Source: Alviniconcha marisindica
Lineage: Eukaryota; Mollusca; Gastropoda; Provannidae
Direction of reading: 5' to 3'
Length of the DNA: 64,000 nucleotides
Assembly (NCBI GenBank): GCA_018857735.1
Contig: JABMCL010000732.1
Coordinates: 1,122,001 to 1,186,000 of the forward strand
Both the position numbers and the translations under genes were made by a program. Below, piece after piece: positions 1 through 12,600 of the stretch; within the stretch, counting starts at the first letter, position 1, and the number at the start of each line of letters is the position of its first letter. The notes beneath the pieces are model-generated. The model did no database searches. It was not told where the DNA came from and worked only from the letters and a program-made list of their open reading frames with translations.

Positions 1-999
1 GCTTGCAGTTTGGCGGCCTTACCTGTAAACAGCGACAGTAGCTCCAAGAAAGAATACTTTCACTCTTTGGCTCCAACTAAAAGCAGGAAATCCTGCTGTG
101 ATTTAGCTGGGAACAGTTACACTTGCAGCAGCCTCCAAAGGAAAGATGTGGTGGTCAGAAAGATCCAGCAGCTGCAGTCCCCAATCTTTGACCATATTTA
201 TCCATGTCAGCAGTGTTTGGTGGAATAGCTACTATTATTTTTTAAGCCACAGCAGTCAGGAAACTTTCCAACACATCTTCAATTTCTGTTAAGGATATCT
301 GACTTCTGTCAAGGGATACAGTCAGACTGAAACCTCAAGAATCAGGCTTTGAGCTGAAAGCAGCACCCTGTAGATTCCTTCTGGAGAAAACTAAACAACG
401 AGTGTATGAGAAGACATTTCATGTGCTGGAAAGGATGATGCAACAGGCAAAGTAGCCAGGAACCACAAATCCTGTTAAACTGTTTCAGGCAGCCAGGTAT
501 CTTACAGAAGCTTTTCAGGCAGCCAGGTATCTTACTGAAGCATTTCAGGCAACCAGGTATCCTACAATAGCTTTTCATGCAGCCAGATGTTCCATGGAGG
601 CGTTCTAAGAAAAGATTTGCATCCCACAAGAGTTCAGGGCACCCAGGTAAGCCATATAAGTAACTGTCACTGCGGCCATGTACAAAAACTAAAGAAGTGC
701 TTGGTGCATTCATGCATGCCTCATATACACCGATGGGTTTAACAAGCATGCCACAGGAATGTTCATGGCAGCCAGGTTGTTCCAGAGAACAATATCCATT
801 GAGGATTTTACTAAGCAGCCATAATGCTGAAGGCTTGGCAGATCACCTAAAACTTGTCACTGGCCAGAAATCTGCAATATGCAGTGACAGGACAGGATCC
901 ACACACCTGTTGGAGATCTGTCAGGTGCAAAGGTGCTAGCCTAGAAGTGCAAGCAGCAGCAGCATGCATACCCACAGCCAACACTGCCAGAAGAGTTGT
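1..999. other. Unassigned sequence with small repeats
   Basis: No recognisable gene. Open frames here are short and lack family features. A CAGGCAGCCAGGTATC-type repeat occupies about 486-560. Confidence 0.5.
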
Positions 1000-1210
1000 C
1001 AGAAAAAGCCAGAAACTGTGACAGTTTAAAGCAGCCCAAAAGAAACCACAGAAGCATCAGAAACAGCCAGAAACTGTGACAGCTAGTTTAATTTACTTTA
1101 AAGCAGCCCAAAGAAACTACAGAAGCATCAGAAACAGCCAGAATCTGTGACAGCTAGTGCTTTAAAGCAGCCCAAAGAAACCACAGAAGCATCAAAAACA
1201 GCCAAGCTGA
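1000..1210 (+). repeat. Tandem repeat, about 50-75 bp, 3-4 copies
   Basis: Copies share GCAGCCCAAAGAAACCACAG and AAACAGCCAGAAACTGTGAC, separated by a variable spacer (TTTAATTTACTTTAAA in one). A separate small repeat of CAGGCAGCCAGGTATC is seen three times at about 486-560. Confidence 0.7.
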
Positions 1211-1259
1211 CAGAAAGCAGCCCAGATAGGTCGGAAACACTCCACAGCCCTGACAGAAA

Positions 1260-2350
1260 GCAGCAGAGAGTCAGAGCGAAAGAGACAGAAAAATCACACA
1301 AGACGGCGAGGGTTTAAATGAGCGCCAGTTTAAAAGACAGGACAAATGCAAAGCCGCATGCATGTGAAGTGATGGGAGAGAAGCATCCTTGTCAACCAAC
1401 CTGCTTTGAAGAGAGCAGCCAGATTGGGCTGCGAGGCCACTTCGCTCATGTGACCAGTACTAGGATGGGTGGGTGGGGCCTGGGGTGAAGTGAGCGTGTC
1501 TACTCTGAGGGGCGGGACTGTGGGATGGGTGCTTGTGCGATTCGCTGTGACAGGGAAGAGAACGACACCGATGACAATGACCCAGACCCAAAAATAAACA
1601 TTTTCTACGAGAGAAAAAAAAGGCCAATATATTATATCAAGCTGTGAAGCTAAGCAAAACTGAAATAAATTTTAAAAAAGAAGAAAAAAAGGGAGAAAAA
1701 AAAAGAGCACAGGTGAACATCAGAACATTTTATTTGCTAAACAAACAAATGCCTCTTCTTAATTCTATTTCTGATCTTCCCTTGTCAACATAACATCAAT
1801 AAGAAACTAGCTCAGAGCTCTTACAACGCCAGCTAAACTGCACACCAGAAGTAAAGGAATAAACAGCAGAACCACTGACACATATGTCCCCCAATCAAGA
1901 ACGGTGCTCTCTGGCACAGGGCAATCACTGAACAGGAAGGAGACTATAGTGAGGGTGGTAAGGAAAGCAAAGCTGAAATTATTCAAAGGCAATTAGCCTT
2001 TCATACATGCATGTATTGCATTAGTGTACATCCAGGAGAATAATACAATGGGTTATTCATCTGCTGCATGAGTTCTTCTACCTCGATGTCCCTCATGCAT
2101 GTATTACATTGGTGCACATCCAGGGGAATAATACAATGGGTTATTCATCTGCCGCAGGAGTTCTTTACCTCAATGTCCCTTTTGTGCACTGCTGTGGAAC
2201 AGCTTAGCTTTATGCAGTATTAACCAAAGATACGGTATTGCGTTACCAGCCCCATTTGTTTTGCACATGTACTGCCATTGAAAAAAGAAAAGAAACTGAA
2301 AATCGAAATAGCCCCTGAAAATACATATATCATTTTTTTTTAAATCAAAG
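1260..2350. other. Unassigned sequence with an about 95-bp duplication
   Basis: The only structure seen is a tandem duplication around 2000-2165: the motif ACATCCAGGGGAATAATACA occurs twice, followed by a shared TGGGTTATTCATCTGC. Confidence 0.5.
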
Positions 2351-2377
2351 CAGACACAATACTGTAAACAGCACTGA

Positions 2378-2645
<268 letters not shown>

Positions 2646-3050
2646 CAGAGAGACTGTTAATCTTAATAATCTCAATCCCAGATCTTGATGTCTTTTACAA
2701 CAAAATTTCTATTCATATTTGATGCTAAATTACAAGTACTTCCTCCTGTGTGACAAGACTACAAAAAAACAAGGTTTTGCTTTTAAACTCACATACAAAT
2801 GGCATGTTCAGGGGTACACATAATATATTACAAAGTAACATTCCACTGGAAGAAGCTATTCTACTGGAAGACATGCCAAGCTCCTGCTAAACTGAAATTG
2901 GCTTGTAGCTGTGCAGGAATTGCAATGCAAACAGAGTTTCAGCAACTCACATTTTGAACACTGTTTTAACTAAAACCGATGATTTGATAAGGTTCTGCAA
3001 CTGATGTTTCATTCAGATGACTACCTAATTCTTTTCACTCAAACTGGACC

Positions 3051-3621
3051 ATCCACACCACTGACTGTTGTAGTTCTCAGCCACCATCCACACCACTGAC
3101 TGTTGTAGTTCTCAGCCACCATCCACACCACTGACTGTTGTAGTTCTCAGCCACCATCCACACCACTGACTGTTGTAGTTCTCAGCCACCATCCACACCA
3201 CTGACTGTTGTAGTCCTCAGCCACCATCCACACCACTGACTGTTGTAGTCCTCAGCCACCATCCACACCACTGACTGTTGTAGTCCTCAGCCACCATCCA
3301 CACCACTGACTGTTGTAGTCCTCAGCCACCATCCACACCACTGACTGTTGTAGTCCTCAGCCACCATCCACACCACTGACTGTTGTAGTCCTCAGCCACC
3401 ATCCACACCACTGACTGTTGTAGTCCTCAGCCACCATCCACACCACTGACTGTTGTAGTCCTCAGCCACCATCCACACCACTGACTGTTGTAGTCCTCAG
3501 CCACCATCCACACCACTGACTGTTGTAGTCCTCAGCCACCATCCACACCACTGACTGTTGTAGTTCTCAGCCACCATCCACACCACTGACTGTTGTAGTT
3601 CTCAGCCACCATCCACACCAG
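3051..3621 (+). repeat. 36-bp minisatellite, about 16 copies
   Basis: The unit carries CCATCCACACCACTGACTG and TTGTAGTCCTCAGCCA. Copies are nearly identical. One site is T in the first four and last copies (TAGTTCTCAG) and C in the central block (TAGTCCTCAG). Confidence 0.97.
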
Positions 3622-4138
3622 TGAGTGAATGTCAGTTCTGAGCCATCATAAAGTGGTGGAAGCCACAACAGTTGTTGCAGCAGTTAAGCTGTGTGTGCAC
3701 TGAATGCACTGTGCAATATAACCTGCTCTGATTTTCTCAGACAGAAATGCAGTACACTTAGACCTGGATTAATGAATACATTTTTATCAAATGACAATTG
3801 TGTGTGTACTGTTAGCATCCACCACTAATGACACACAGGGACACTCCATTATTCTCATTCATATACTTGCATGCTGGCATTCCGATGTTTAGTCGCTATT
3901 TCATCTAGTTTTTACATGCAGCCTCCAAAGTTTACTTTCAGTTTTCTACTTATAGAATGAATACTGCTTTGCCTTGAAGTGACAATGGCCTTTCTGCTTG
4001 GAGATAATGCACTTTTTTCATGCTGAATAAGATTTTTTAAATAAATGCCTCTGTCTCATGCTGTTAAGACACTCCCTAATACTAGTAATAGATCACAATG
4101 CCACAAACTTTGGTTATCAATGTGTTCACTTCCCACTT

Positions 4139-4140
<2 letters not shown>
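3622..4140. other. Non-repetitive stretch, nothing recognised
   Basis: I see no exon, element or tandem repeat here. Composition is ordinary and AT-leaning. Confidence 0.4.
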
Positions 4141-4141
<1 letters not shown>

Positions 4142-4196
<55 letters not shown>

Positions 4197-4251
4197 GTCA
4201 CACAGAAACACACTTGCAGTCACACACACACACACACCTCTCTCTCTCTCT

Positions 4252-4312
<61 letters not shown>
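4142..4312 (+). repeat. (CA)n microsatellite with CT interruption
   Basis: Two long CA runs (about 4142-4192 and 4253-4312) are separated by mixed CA/CT sequence. Open frames on both strands are simple His-Thr or Val-Cys runs. Confidence 0.97.
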
Positions 4313-4313
<1 letters not shown>

Positions 4314-4984
4314 TTTGAACACAGCTAACTTGCTGTCAGTGCTACAAGGTCATTAGAGTGCAACTCCAATCGCAAATTCAGTAATTAGTTTCAAGTCACT
4401 CGCGCTTGAACAGTGGAAGACATGCCACACAACCAATGACAGAGGGTGTGTGTCATAGCCTTCACTACCTTTCCACATTACACCCTGATGGGGATCCAAA
4501 ACAGCAGTCAGCATCTGACCACTTTCCTACTGTCCATCCACAGCCCTGCATGTTAGCCAGAGCAACATTCCTATGCAATATACCGGTAAGCGACAAAAAC
4601 ACAGGACCGTTTTTCAGTTCTCAGTCTTTCACAAAAACACAGGACTGGTTTTCGGTCTTTTTAAACAGAATAATTATGACCGCAAAGAACAAAGGGAGGT
4701 AACCCCAGGTTACAGCACCTTGCCTCACTGCTTTCCCTTGAGCTGGAGCCAGGATTCTGTGTTTACCAGGATTACTGTTCAACAAGTTTGTATTCTAGCA
4801 CTTAAATTGTATGGCAGAAGCCAACTCAATTTACTTAATTTCTCCCAGCATGCCCAATGTATACCCATGAATGGCTACTGACCAGAAAACAAAACAAAAT
4901 TCTGACAATGGGCTGGTTATTGGGAGGGGGGGGGGACAACTAAACTCTGTTAACCAGATTGACGCTGTACCTTTGGTGGATCTA

Positions 4985-5125
4985 CTACCATGCCAGGTGC
5001 GAGTTACCACAGATGATTCAGCTCTTTAGGTTAATATGTATATTTAGGTCGATATGTATCATGTGAACGCTCAGGGCGTTGATGAGCGCATGATAAATGT
5101 ACATTATTATTATTATTATTTACTG
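4985..5125 (+). mobile_element. SINE-like fragment with (ATT)n tail
   Basis: CGCTCAGGGCGTTGATGAG and GCATGATAAATGTACATT followed by (ATT)n ends a typical SINE 3' region. The same end recurs at 62628-62678. The upstream CATGCCAGGTGCGAGTTAC is shared with the arm of the fold-back element at 24.1-24.4 kb. Confidence 0.65.
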
Positions 5126-5895
5126 CTGTGCTTCTGAAACCTCTTTCAAGCATTAACTAACTCCCTTTGTTTGCTGACTCGGTCAACCACAGTCAACTAC
5201 TTCTGCAGTAGAACCATACAAGCCTTTTCTGCGACTCGAGTGCTTGACAAAATAACATACACGCTACGTCATTTCAACCAGAAACAAAAACAAAGTAACA
5301 GATCTTTAAATCATAAGCATGCATGTTCATGCGTTTACGTGCACCGATGCAACTGGATAACTGGAGGGTTAAAAGTTACACACAACAGAAATGTGGACAT
5401 GCTTGATCCAAACAAAGCGATTTGCAATATTTTTCTCCGTGCTTCCAGAGAGAATGATATTTAAAACTGAATCATAAAAAAAATAATCAAATAGTAATCA
5501 AGACAACTTATAACTTCCTTAATTAATGCTTTGTAAACACTGCAGTCACTGGTGTGCAACATTACCATACTGTGCTGTCAACAAATCACGTCACTCACTA
5601 ATACAAACATGCATACTGACAGTGCCCCCCTACCACCCCCGGTTGTTGTTGTTTCCTGTCCGTTGGTCAATCTAACATCAGTGATTAAAGGAAACCAAAT
5701 CAAAGCAGAGTTAAACAGAGCTCAGGTGGGTGTCAAAGGCATAAAAACAAAGCATTCTGAAGAGACTGACAAGAATCAAACCCGTGAGAGTTTGCAGACA
5801 AGAGAAGGAAAACAAAAGAGAGCAAAACAAAAGGAAACCAATCTAGCACAGCAGCAGCAAAGACGAGCAGTGGAGCTATGCAAATAGCAACTTAC

Positions 5896-5934
5896 TATTT
5901 CTCCATCCCTTAAGAAGTCCCGTAACGGAGGAGA
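5896..5934 (-). other. Possible small minus-strand exon
   Basis: AG (CACACAG) and a strong donor ATA|GTAAGT bracket 39 nt. An alternative acceptor, TTTGTGTACAG, would start it at 5953. In the phase left by WDR59 exon 22 the 39-nt version is open (SSVTGLLKGWRN), but I see no convincing family match. The acceptor-like TTTGTGTACAG is repeated in the neighbouring array at 5.95-6.66 kb, echoing the splice-site arrays elsewhere in the gene. Confidence 0.25.
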
Positions 5935-5939
5935 CTGTG

Positions 5940-6660
5940 TGATACGGGTTGTACTGTACACAAAGAACACACCTGCATCAGGTAAAAGCTTGCAGGGAGG
6001 GGGGTACCCGGTGGATGTAGATGGGGGTAAGACATGGGTTGCACTGTACACAAAGACACCAGCATCAGATATAAGTGGGTGCAGGTCAGCGGGTGAGGGG
6101 GTGGGGGGGTACCCGGTGGATGTAGATGGGGGTAAGACATGGGTTGCATTGTACACAAAGACACCAGCATCAGATATAAGTGGGTGCAGGTCAGAGGGTC
6201 GACCCAGGGTTAAAGGGGGGTACTGTTGTGGGTTTTCTGGTGGAGATGCGGGTGGTGGGAGATGGTGGGGGTGGGGGGGGGGGGGGGGTATCATGTGATG
6301 TAGGTTCCCTGACACAAAGACACCAGCATCAGACACAACTGGGTGCAGGTCAGAGGGTGGACCCAGGGTTAAGGGGGGTGTTGCTGGGTGTTTTCTGGTG
6401 GAGGTGGGGGTGGTGAGTGGGTGGGTGGGTGGAATCATGTGATGTAGCTATCCGAGGCAAAGACGCCAGCACCAGACACAGGGTAGGTGCATGTAGGAGG
6501 GTGGAGCCAGGGGCTGGTGAAGGGTGGGTGTGTGTGGGGGGGGGGGGGGGGACCTTACAAGATGGGTTGGACTGTTAAGGAACACACCAATATCAGACAC
6601 AAGCTGGGGAAAAAAGAGAAGAGATAGGGGTGTGGGGGGAGCAGCTTACACAATGGGTTG
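5940..6660 (+). repeat. Minisatellite, units about 100-130 bp, G-rich
   Basis: Five to six imperfect copies carry GGGTTGCACTGTACACAAAG, ACACCAGCATCAGA and GTGGGTGCAGGTCAG, separated by variable G runs. Long open frames on both strands follow from the repeat and show no protein family. Confidence 0.85.
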
Positions 6661-9580
6661 GACTGTACATAAACACACAGACATCAGACACAGGGAAGGT
6701 AAAAATGGAGCAGGAGGGAGAGTCAGGTGGTGGGGGGAGGGGGCGGGGTGATGAGGGAGTGGCAGATGGTACTGAAAAATGGCCAGACTGGATCAAGCTG
6801 AACACCACCCACAACCCCGAGAAAGAAAACAAACCCCTAACCCCAACCACAACCAGCGCAGCTGAAAATCCAAAACATTGAGTAAGAGCGAAACTACAAA
6901 AATAAGGAAAGAAAACGTACATATGAAATCTGTATGAACTATGAACCTATTAACGTGCCAGGCAAGCAGTGAGAATAGGGGAACTGGGGCTAAAAGATCA
7001 AAAAATCAAGAAAAGAAAAAAAGAGCTGAAGTAAATCATTGTTAATAAGCTGCAAACAGGCTGCCTATACACAGCATGTTGGGGTTTATAAAATAAAATA
7101 AAAAAGGAATGCAGGCAAATGCTCAGCTGACTCAGAGTGAAAACAAGAAACAATTCTTTAGCCACTCTCCGCTGACCGTGAAAATGGAAAACAGCTGGAC
7201 ACTGACAACATTCACAATGTCCAGAAATACGCCAACATTATGCTTTGGGCCATGGAATCAGTAGAAGCACAGCAGGCAAGGGTAGCTGGTCGGCCAGCCT
7301 AACACTGATCACTGCATGCTCTAATTCACCTCTTTAAAAAACCCACCTGATTGAGTAGTTTAACTTTTGAATGTCAGCCCCCCCCCCCCCCCCCCCTCCA
7401 ACCCCACCCCCTTCCCCTACTCCCAAACAAAAAGGGGAGAATGAAATAAGTAGAGGGGATGGGGAAATAAAACAAGGTGTCAGGGAATATTCCATGCATG
7501 CACGCTTTTTGTTTAAAAACAGTGAAATCGGGGAAGTCCTGAATAGATGGGACTGAGGAAGCAAGAAAGCAACTCTAAAAGTAAGAAACAGTCACCACAA
7601 AACTGAAAGAAGAAACAAACAAAAAAAGGGGTGCGAGATTGGCAGTGGGGTGGGGTGAGGGTGGTGGGTGGGGGTGGGGGGTGTGTGGGGAGGGAGGTAA
7701 GGGTCGCAGCTCCCTGTCATCAGCTGTAGGCAAGGTCACAGGCAGAAAGGTAAGGTCGCACAAGCCCTATGAAGCAGCTGGAGAAGCCCCCTGCAATTGA
7801 TGCAAGGTCATCACTTCACATCAGTCATCCAGCAAGCACAGAGAGGGATTCATTCTGTGTCCACAACTAGGTACGCAGGCCAAGCTTGAACACGCAGTGC
7901 GTCCTCACAGTGGCCACCAGATGAAGAGACAGAGAAAGCACGAAAAGAGGAGAGATGAGCAGAAGAAAATGGAGCAAACTTAAGTGTCCAGAAAGCAAAA
8001 AAAAAAAAAAAAAAAAAAAAGGGAAAAAGAAGGGGGAGAAGAAAAAAAAAACCACCAATGGATGAAACAAAACAAGAAAAATAAACTATAAATAAATACA
8101 ACTTTTAAATAATAGCATATATACAGAAAAACATCTAAAGGTCCTGAACAACCAATTTACTGTTCAAACTGGCTCACAGGAAGTGATGCAGTATGAAGTG
8201 TACTCATGTTAAACCTCTCATTAGATTAAAGGAAACAAAGGTTTAGCACTGAGATGCACAGAACAAGTGCACTAGACCCATAGTTTAGCATTTTGTACTA
8301 AACATTTAGTTACACTGTACAGTGTTACAATGACACCAGAGAAGAAAGAAAAATGACTAGGCAAGCAATTCTAGACAGACACAAAAAGTGTGAAATATAT
8401 TAGCACAAGGGTTAGTTGTGTACCCTAAAGAAATCCCAAGCAAACAAAAGGGAAAAACAGAACAAAATAAGATCAGCATCCAATGGAAGCCACTTAAGAT
8501 CAAATAACGCTTATAACAAAGCAACTAGCATGTTCTTACAATCACTTTTTTTCCTCTCTCTCTCTTTTTTCTGTACTTTCAAGACCAATTTTTGTAAAAA
8601 TATTTAAATATAATTTTAAAACAAAAAACCGCCATTCTGATGCATCCAAGCACCTTAAAACACATCTTAAAAGAGTTCCATTGCATAGGGCCCCAAAGGA
8701 GGAACTGAGCTTTTGTAAACGACATAAACGGTGAGATAAATACTGAAATAGCCCATCTGTATGGGCTAAATCCAAAGCATGGTAATTAAGTTAGTGGGTT
8801 CTTGGATTCTGACACCCAAGCAACCATACCACAAGGTCAGCTAGGGACAAGACAAGACACGATAATGATACAAACCATGACAGTTCTGCTGTGAAGGAAG
8901 AATGCTCACTCCCCACTCTTGCTGCCACGGTCAAGCTGCCTCTCCAGTTTACTTTGGACTCTATTACTCTCAGCTGACAAATGAAGACGGCAAAAACTTG
9001 TCCCATGCAGCTCGGTGCAATTTCCCTCTGGCTTGTTTGAGATTTTTCTGTCATGTCTTTTTAACGCACTTTCCTTCTTAAATTTCACTTTAGCTACTTT
9101 TTTTTTTTTAAAGTCAAAAACTGCAAATAATACTTGAATAATGTGAATCCTAACTTTAAAATATTACAGTGAGCATCAGTTACAAAATCAAATTATTTGC
9201 AGACTTGAAAAAAAAAATCAAAGTCCTTCGAGAGTTCTGAGTTAGTCTTCAGTGTCTTCCTTTGCAAGCTGACCGGAATGGGTGAAACTGAACATGTATC
9301 CTAAGATTAAGAAACTTGATGGCAAGAATTCCATTTCAAAATCTGAACCAGAAAATGTCCTAGCAAGGTTGCAATGCTGGCAAAACTACTAGCTCTAGAG
9401 CAAAAAGCAAAGCGTGAAAAACTGAAGAGGCAAAGCATAGCGCAGCAGTGACGAGAAAAGATGACGGTGAAAATGAACAAGGGGGGATGACTGGGGAGTC
9501 ACCAGGAAGAGACAAGCTACAACACAGAGAGGGGGCGCCACAAGATGGAACACAAGAAAAGAATGCAGACACAAACTTAC
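6661..9580. other. Region downstream of exon 22, no gene recognised
   Basis: Contains homopolymer runs (poly-C at 7379-7396, poly-A at 7998-8020), G-rich simple sequence (7640-7690) and unique AT-rich DNA. The missing C-terminal zinc-binding exons of WDR59 should lie downstream of 9581 on the minus strand. I searched for Cys/His-rich segments (GHGGH, CxxC) and found none here. Confidence 0.5.
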
Positions 9581-9644
9581 GTAGCAGGCTCCACCCGCTA
9601 TCGGTACTACTTCCAGTCTGATAATACGTTAAGTATGCGTCCGT
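9581..9644 (-). CDS. WDR59: WDR59 exon 22 (predicted)
   Basis: 21 codons, TDAYLTYYQTGSSTDSGWSL and then L, plus C. The SSTDSGWSL part resembles the vertebrate MSDPGLNTGGWNI segment that follows the low-complexity region. Acceptor TTTGCTTTAG, donor CTAC|GTAAGT. It starts in phase 0, matching exon 21. This is a short exon with modest similarity, supported mainly by position, phase and strong splice sites. Confidence 0.72.
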
Positions 9645-12600
9645 CTAAAGCAAAAGAATGGGCAAAGATGATGGCGGTTATGACGCCGTTCCGTCTCGCT
9701 TTGTAAGCACACATCTTCTGGTACAGCAAACACATCAAATCACACTTTCAACAAATCATATTCTACAAACACAAATAATATCATCAAGTGCACGTGCAGT
9801 GTAAAAAACCTTTGATTAGTCATTTGTTCCTTTAACGAAACAATCACGTGTTTGGCACGCTAAGAACATGAGAGGATTTTGTCAATTCAGGAGTTGATCT
9901 GAACAAAATTAGTTATTTGATATTAATTTTAGTCAACCATGAGGGTCACACCAAAGAGAAACAAATTCACCAAATCACAATTAAAAAATCTAATTCACTG
10001 TAATTTGTACCTGACACACACCACTTTATGTTTGGAGAGGACGGGTGGGGGGAGGGGGGAATGAAGTCGAATCAACCAGGATGGTAGAAATCAGAAAGGT
10101 ATATTTTCCACCATTAGTCCCAGCATTAGTAATAAGCACTATAGCCTCCTTCAGACTTTTAAACTGAGAACCTTGGCTTTAAAGGGACCCCAAGCGAAGC
10201 TGCAAGTTGGCGTAAAACTGCAGAAAATGTGCACACACTTCCCTCTGCAGCCTTCATGTGGTTGTTGCATCAGTATCTACGCACAAGCTGGTGTGAAACT
10301 GCAGAAAATGTGCACGCACTTCTCTCTGCAGCCTCCGTATCATTGTTGTGTCAGTGTCTATGCACAGAAGCAGGTGTTTACCCCTGACATTATTATTTAC
10401 ATGGACTCTTGTTGTGTGTCTCTTCTTCGGATGAGGCCTAAGCGCTTCAGAGCAGCAACCATAGCACTATTCTCTGCTTCCGAGTCGACCTGCTGTGCTC
10501 TAGTCGTATGCCACTCTGAATGAGTGACTGTAGCTTTACGCACAGCGTTCTGAATATCCACCAAAGTGGTTACAGCGCTGCTTAGTTGTTACATGGCTGG
10601 TGCCACATGAAACTGCTGCTGTCTCGGCACATGTTTTACGTACACCACACAACCATGCACCAATTTACAGTGTCACTTTATTAAAAGCGACAATGGGTGC
10701 ATGTATGTTTAGCGGTAGCCTGCATGCCCCCTGCATTTTTGGCAGAAAGACCAGGATCTTTTACATGCTACGGTAGTAACACAGGGGCGGAACAGATACC
10801 AAAATAAGAGTCAGCACAGAAAGTTGACCCTGGAGAAGAAAATTCTCCCACTGCTCTGCCGGGACTCAAACCTGAGACCTTTGAAACACAAGTCCAGCGC
10901 TCTACCGCTGGCCTAACGCCACTCCCCACGTTGTTGCTCCTGACTCCAGCTCCCCACGCCGCTTCACTCTTTGCCAATGAAGAGCATAAAAAGTTGGCTC
11001 GTGATGTCACATACACCCGTCTCACATCCTGGCCCTGCGCTTGACCTCACAGACTGCCAGACACAAAACGGCAGCGCTCACAGCCACAGGCACGTATGTT
11101 TTCGTGACTTTCAAGCGCTGATTCATCAATACCAAACTTGACCCCGAATCGACTGAACGACTGCTGTGGCTGCGATCTGTATGCATGTCCTGCTAACAGG
11201 GCCTGTGGTGCTTTGCCTGCTTGGGGTCCCCTCTTACAGCCCCACTTCTCAGGGGACCTTCAGCTCTAAACCTGCAGTACGGGCCAGGACTGTAATAACT
11301 GTTATAAAAAGAGTGGGAAGGTAGGAATTGGGGTGGGGTGGAGGTGCGGGGGTGGAGGTGCTATCAGTGTATGGTTCAGGGTCCCGACTCACTTCATATC
11401 ACTGTTACTCCTAATGTCACTGGAAGAGGTTAAAAAGATTTCTTTTAAAGACAGGCAACTGAAAACAACCCCCCCCCCCCTCCCCCCCCCCCAACCAACC
11501 TCTCCATCTCCTACTTCCCTCCCCCTTTTTTTTAAACTGCACATGCACATCAAACCAAATGGAAAAAGAGAAACAAAGAAGAAGAGAGCACAACTAACAG
11601 TCATCATCCCAACACAAGGAGAACATCTTCAACTCAACACTCAAACATCATGCACAGCTGTGACGGAGAGACAATCAAAGGCTGACACAAAAACCATGTG
11701 TTGAGCCACAGACAACGGGAATCACTCATCAAATCTAAAACTGTCACCACAAAACGGATCTGAATACAACAATTCTGACAACGTGCAGTGGGCGTCTGGG
11801 TGCCAAGTGCTCCATCACTGCATCCAACCCTCTGAATACAGCCATTTTCCACCCTGTGCTCTGTGCCTTCCGGCCACCTCATCAAACTACTGACAACCAC
11901 CAAGGAATTGTTGCTGCATGCAGACCTCAATTAACCCACATCAGCAATTACTAATCACTGCAGAAGCCGGGTAGTGCAACCCTACTGCAGCTGGCTTTCT
12001 CTGGGGAGAGGGGTGCTAATTTCCCATGGGCAAACCCCAGCTGGTACCACATCATTTAAACAATGCGCACCTTTTTGTTTCATGGGCAAACCCCAGCTGG
12101 TACCACATCATTTAAACAGGGCGCACCTTTTTGTTTCATGGGAAAACCCCAGCTGGTACCACATCATTTAAACAATGCGCACCTTTTTGTTTCATGGGAA
12201 AACCCCAGCTGGTACTACATCATTTAAACAAGGCGCACCTTTTTGTTCATGGGAAAACCCCAGCTGGTATCACATCGTTTAAACAGGGTGTACCTTTTTG
12301 TTCATGGGAAAACCCCAATTGGTACCCAATCATTTTTGCCCTGATATAACCGCTCTGGTTGACTGGGCATAAAACACCAATTTACTTATTTACTTACTTA
12401 CCCTACTTACTTACCCTATCATTTAAAGGGGGGTTCATTTTCCATGGGAGTACACATTTTATCATTTAAAGGGGATGCAGTCTTCCAGTGAAACCCCCAA
12501 CTCATTCAAAGGGTTGCGGGTGCAAATTTCCCATGGGAAAATCCCACTCAGTAGCATATATTATTATATATCACTTAAAGTATATAAAACCTATTAAAAC

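Noticed and set aside
85..150. A minus-strand piece reading CCKCNCSQLNH, resembling the Cys-rich C-terminus of WDR59
   Set aside because: An in-frame stop lies just upstream, the similarity is a few cysteines, and the preceding zinc-binding exons were not found between it and exon 22.
4045..4356. Open frames of His-Thr and Val-Cys runs
   Set aside because: Translation of CA/TG microsatellites on both strands.
5776..6438. A 220-codon Pro-rich minus-strand open frame
   Set aside because: Produced by the G/C-rich tandem repeat; no domain and no start context.
8906..9088. A minus-strand open frame with Lys, Cys and His (60 codons)
   Set aside because: Considered as a WDR59 C-terminal exon, but the cysteine spacing does not match and no clear acceptor precedes it.
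10861..10924. A tRNA gene
   Set aside because: A and B boxes are present, but the acceptor stem does not close and a SINE body follows, so it is a tRNA-derived SINE.
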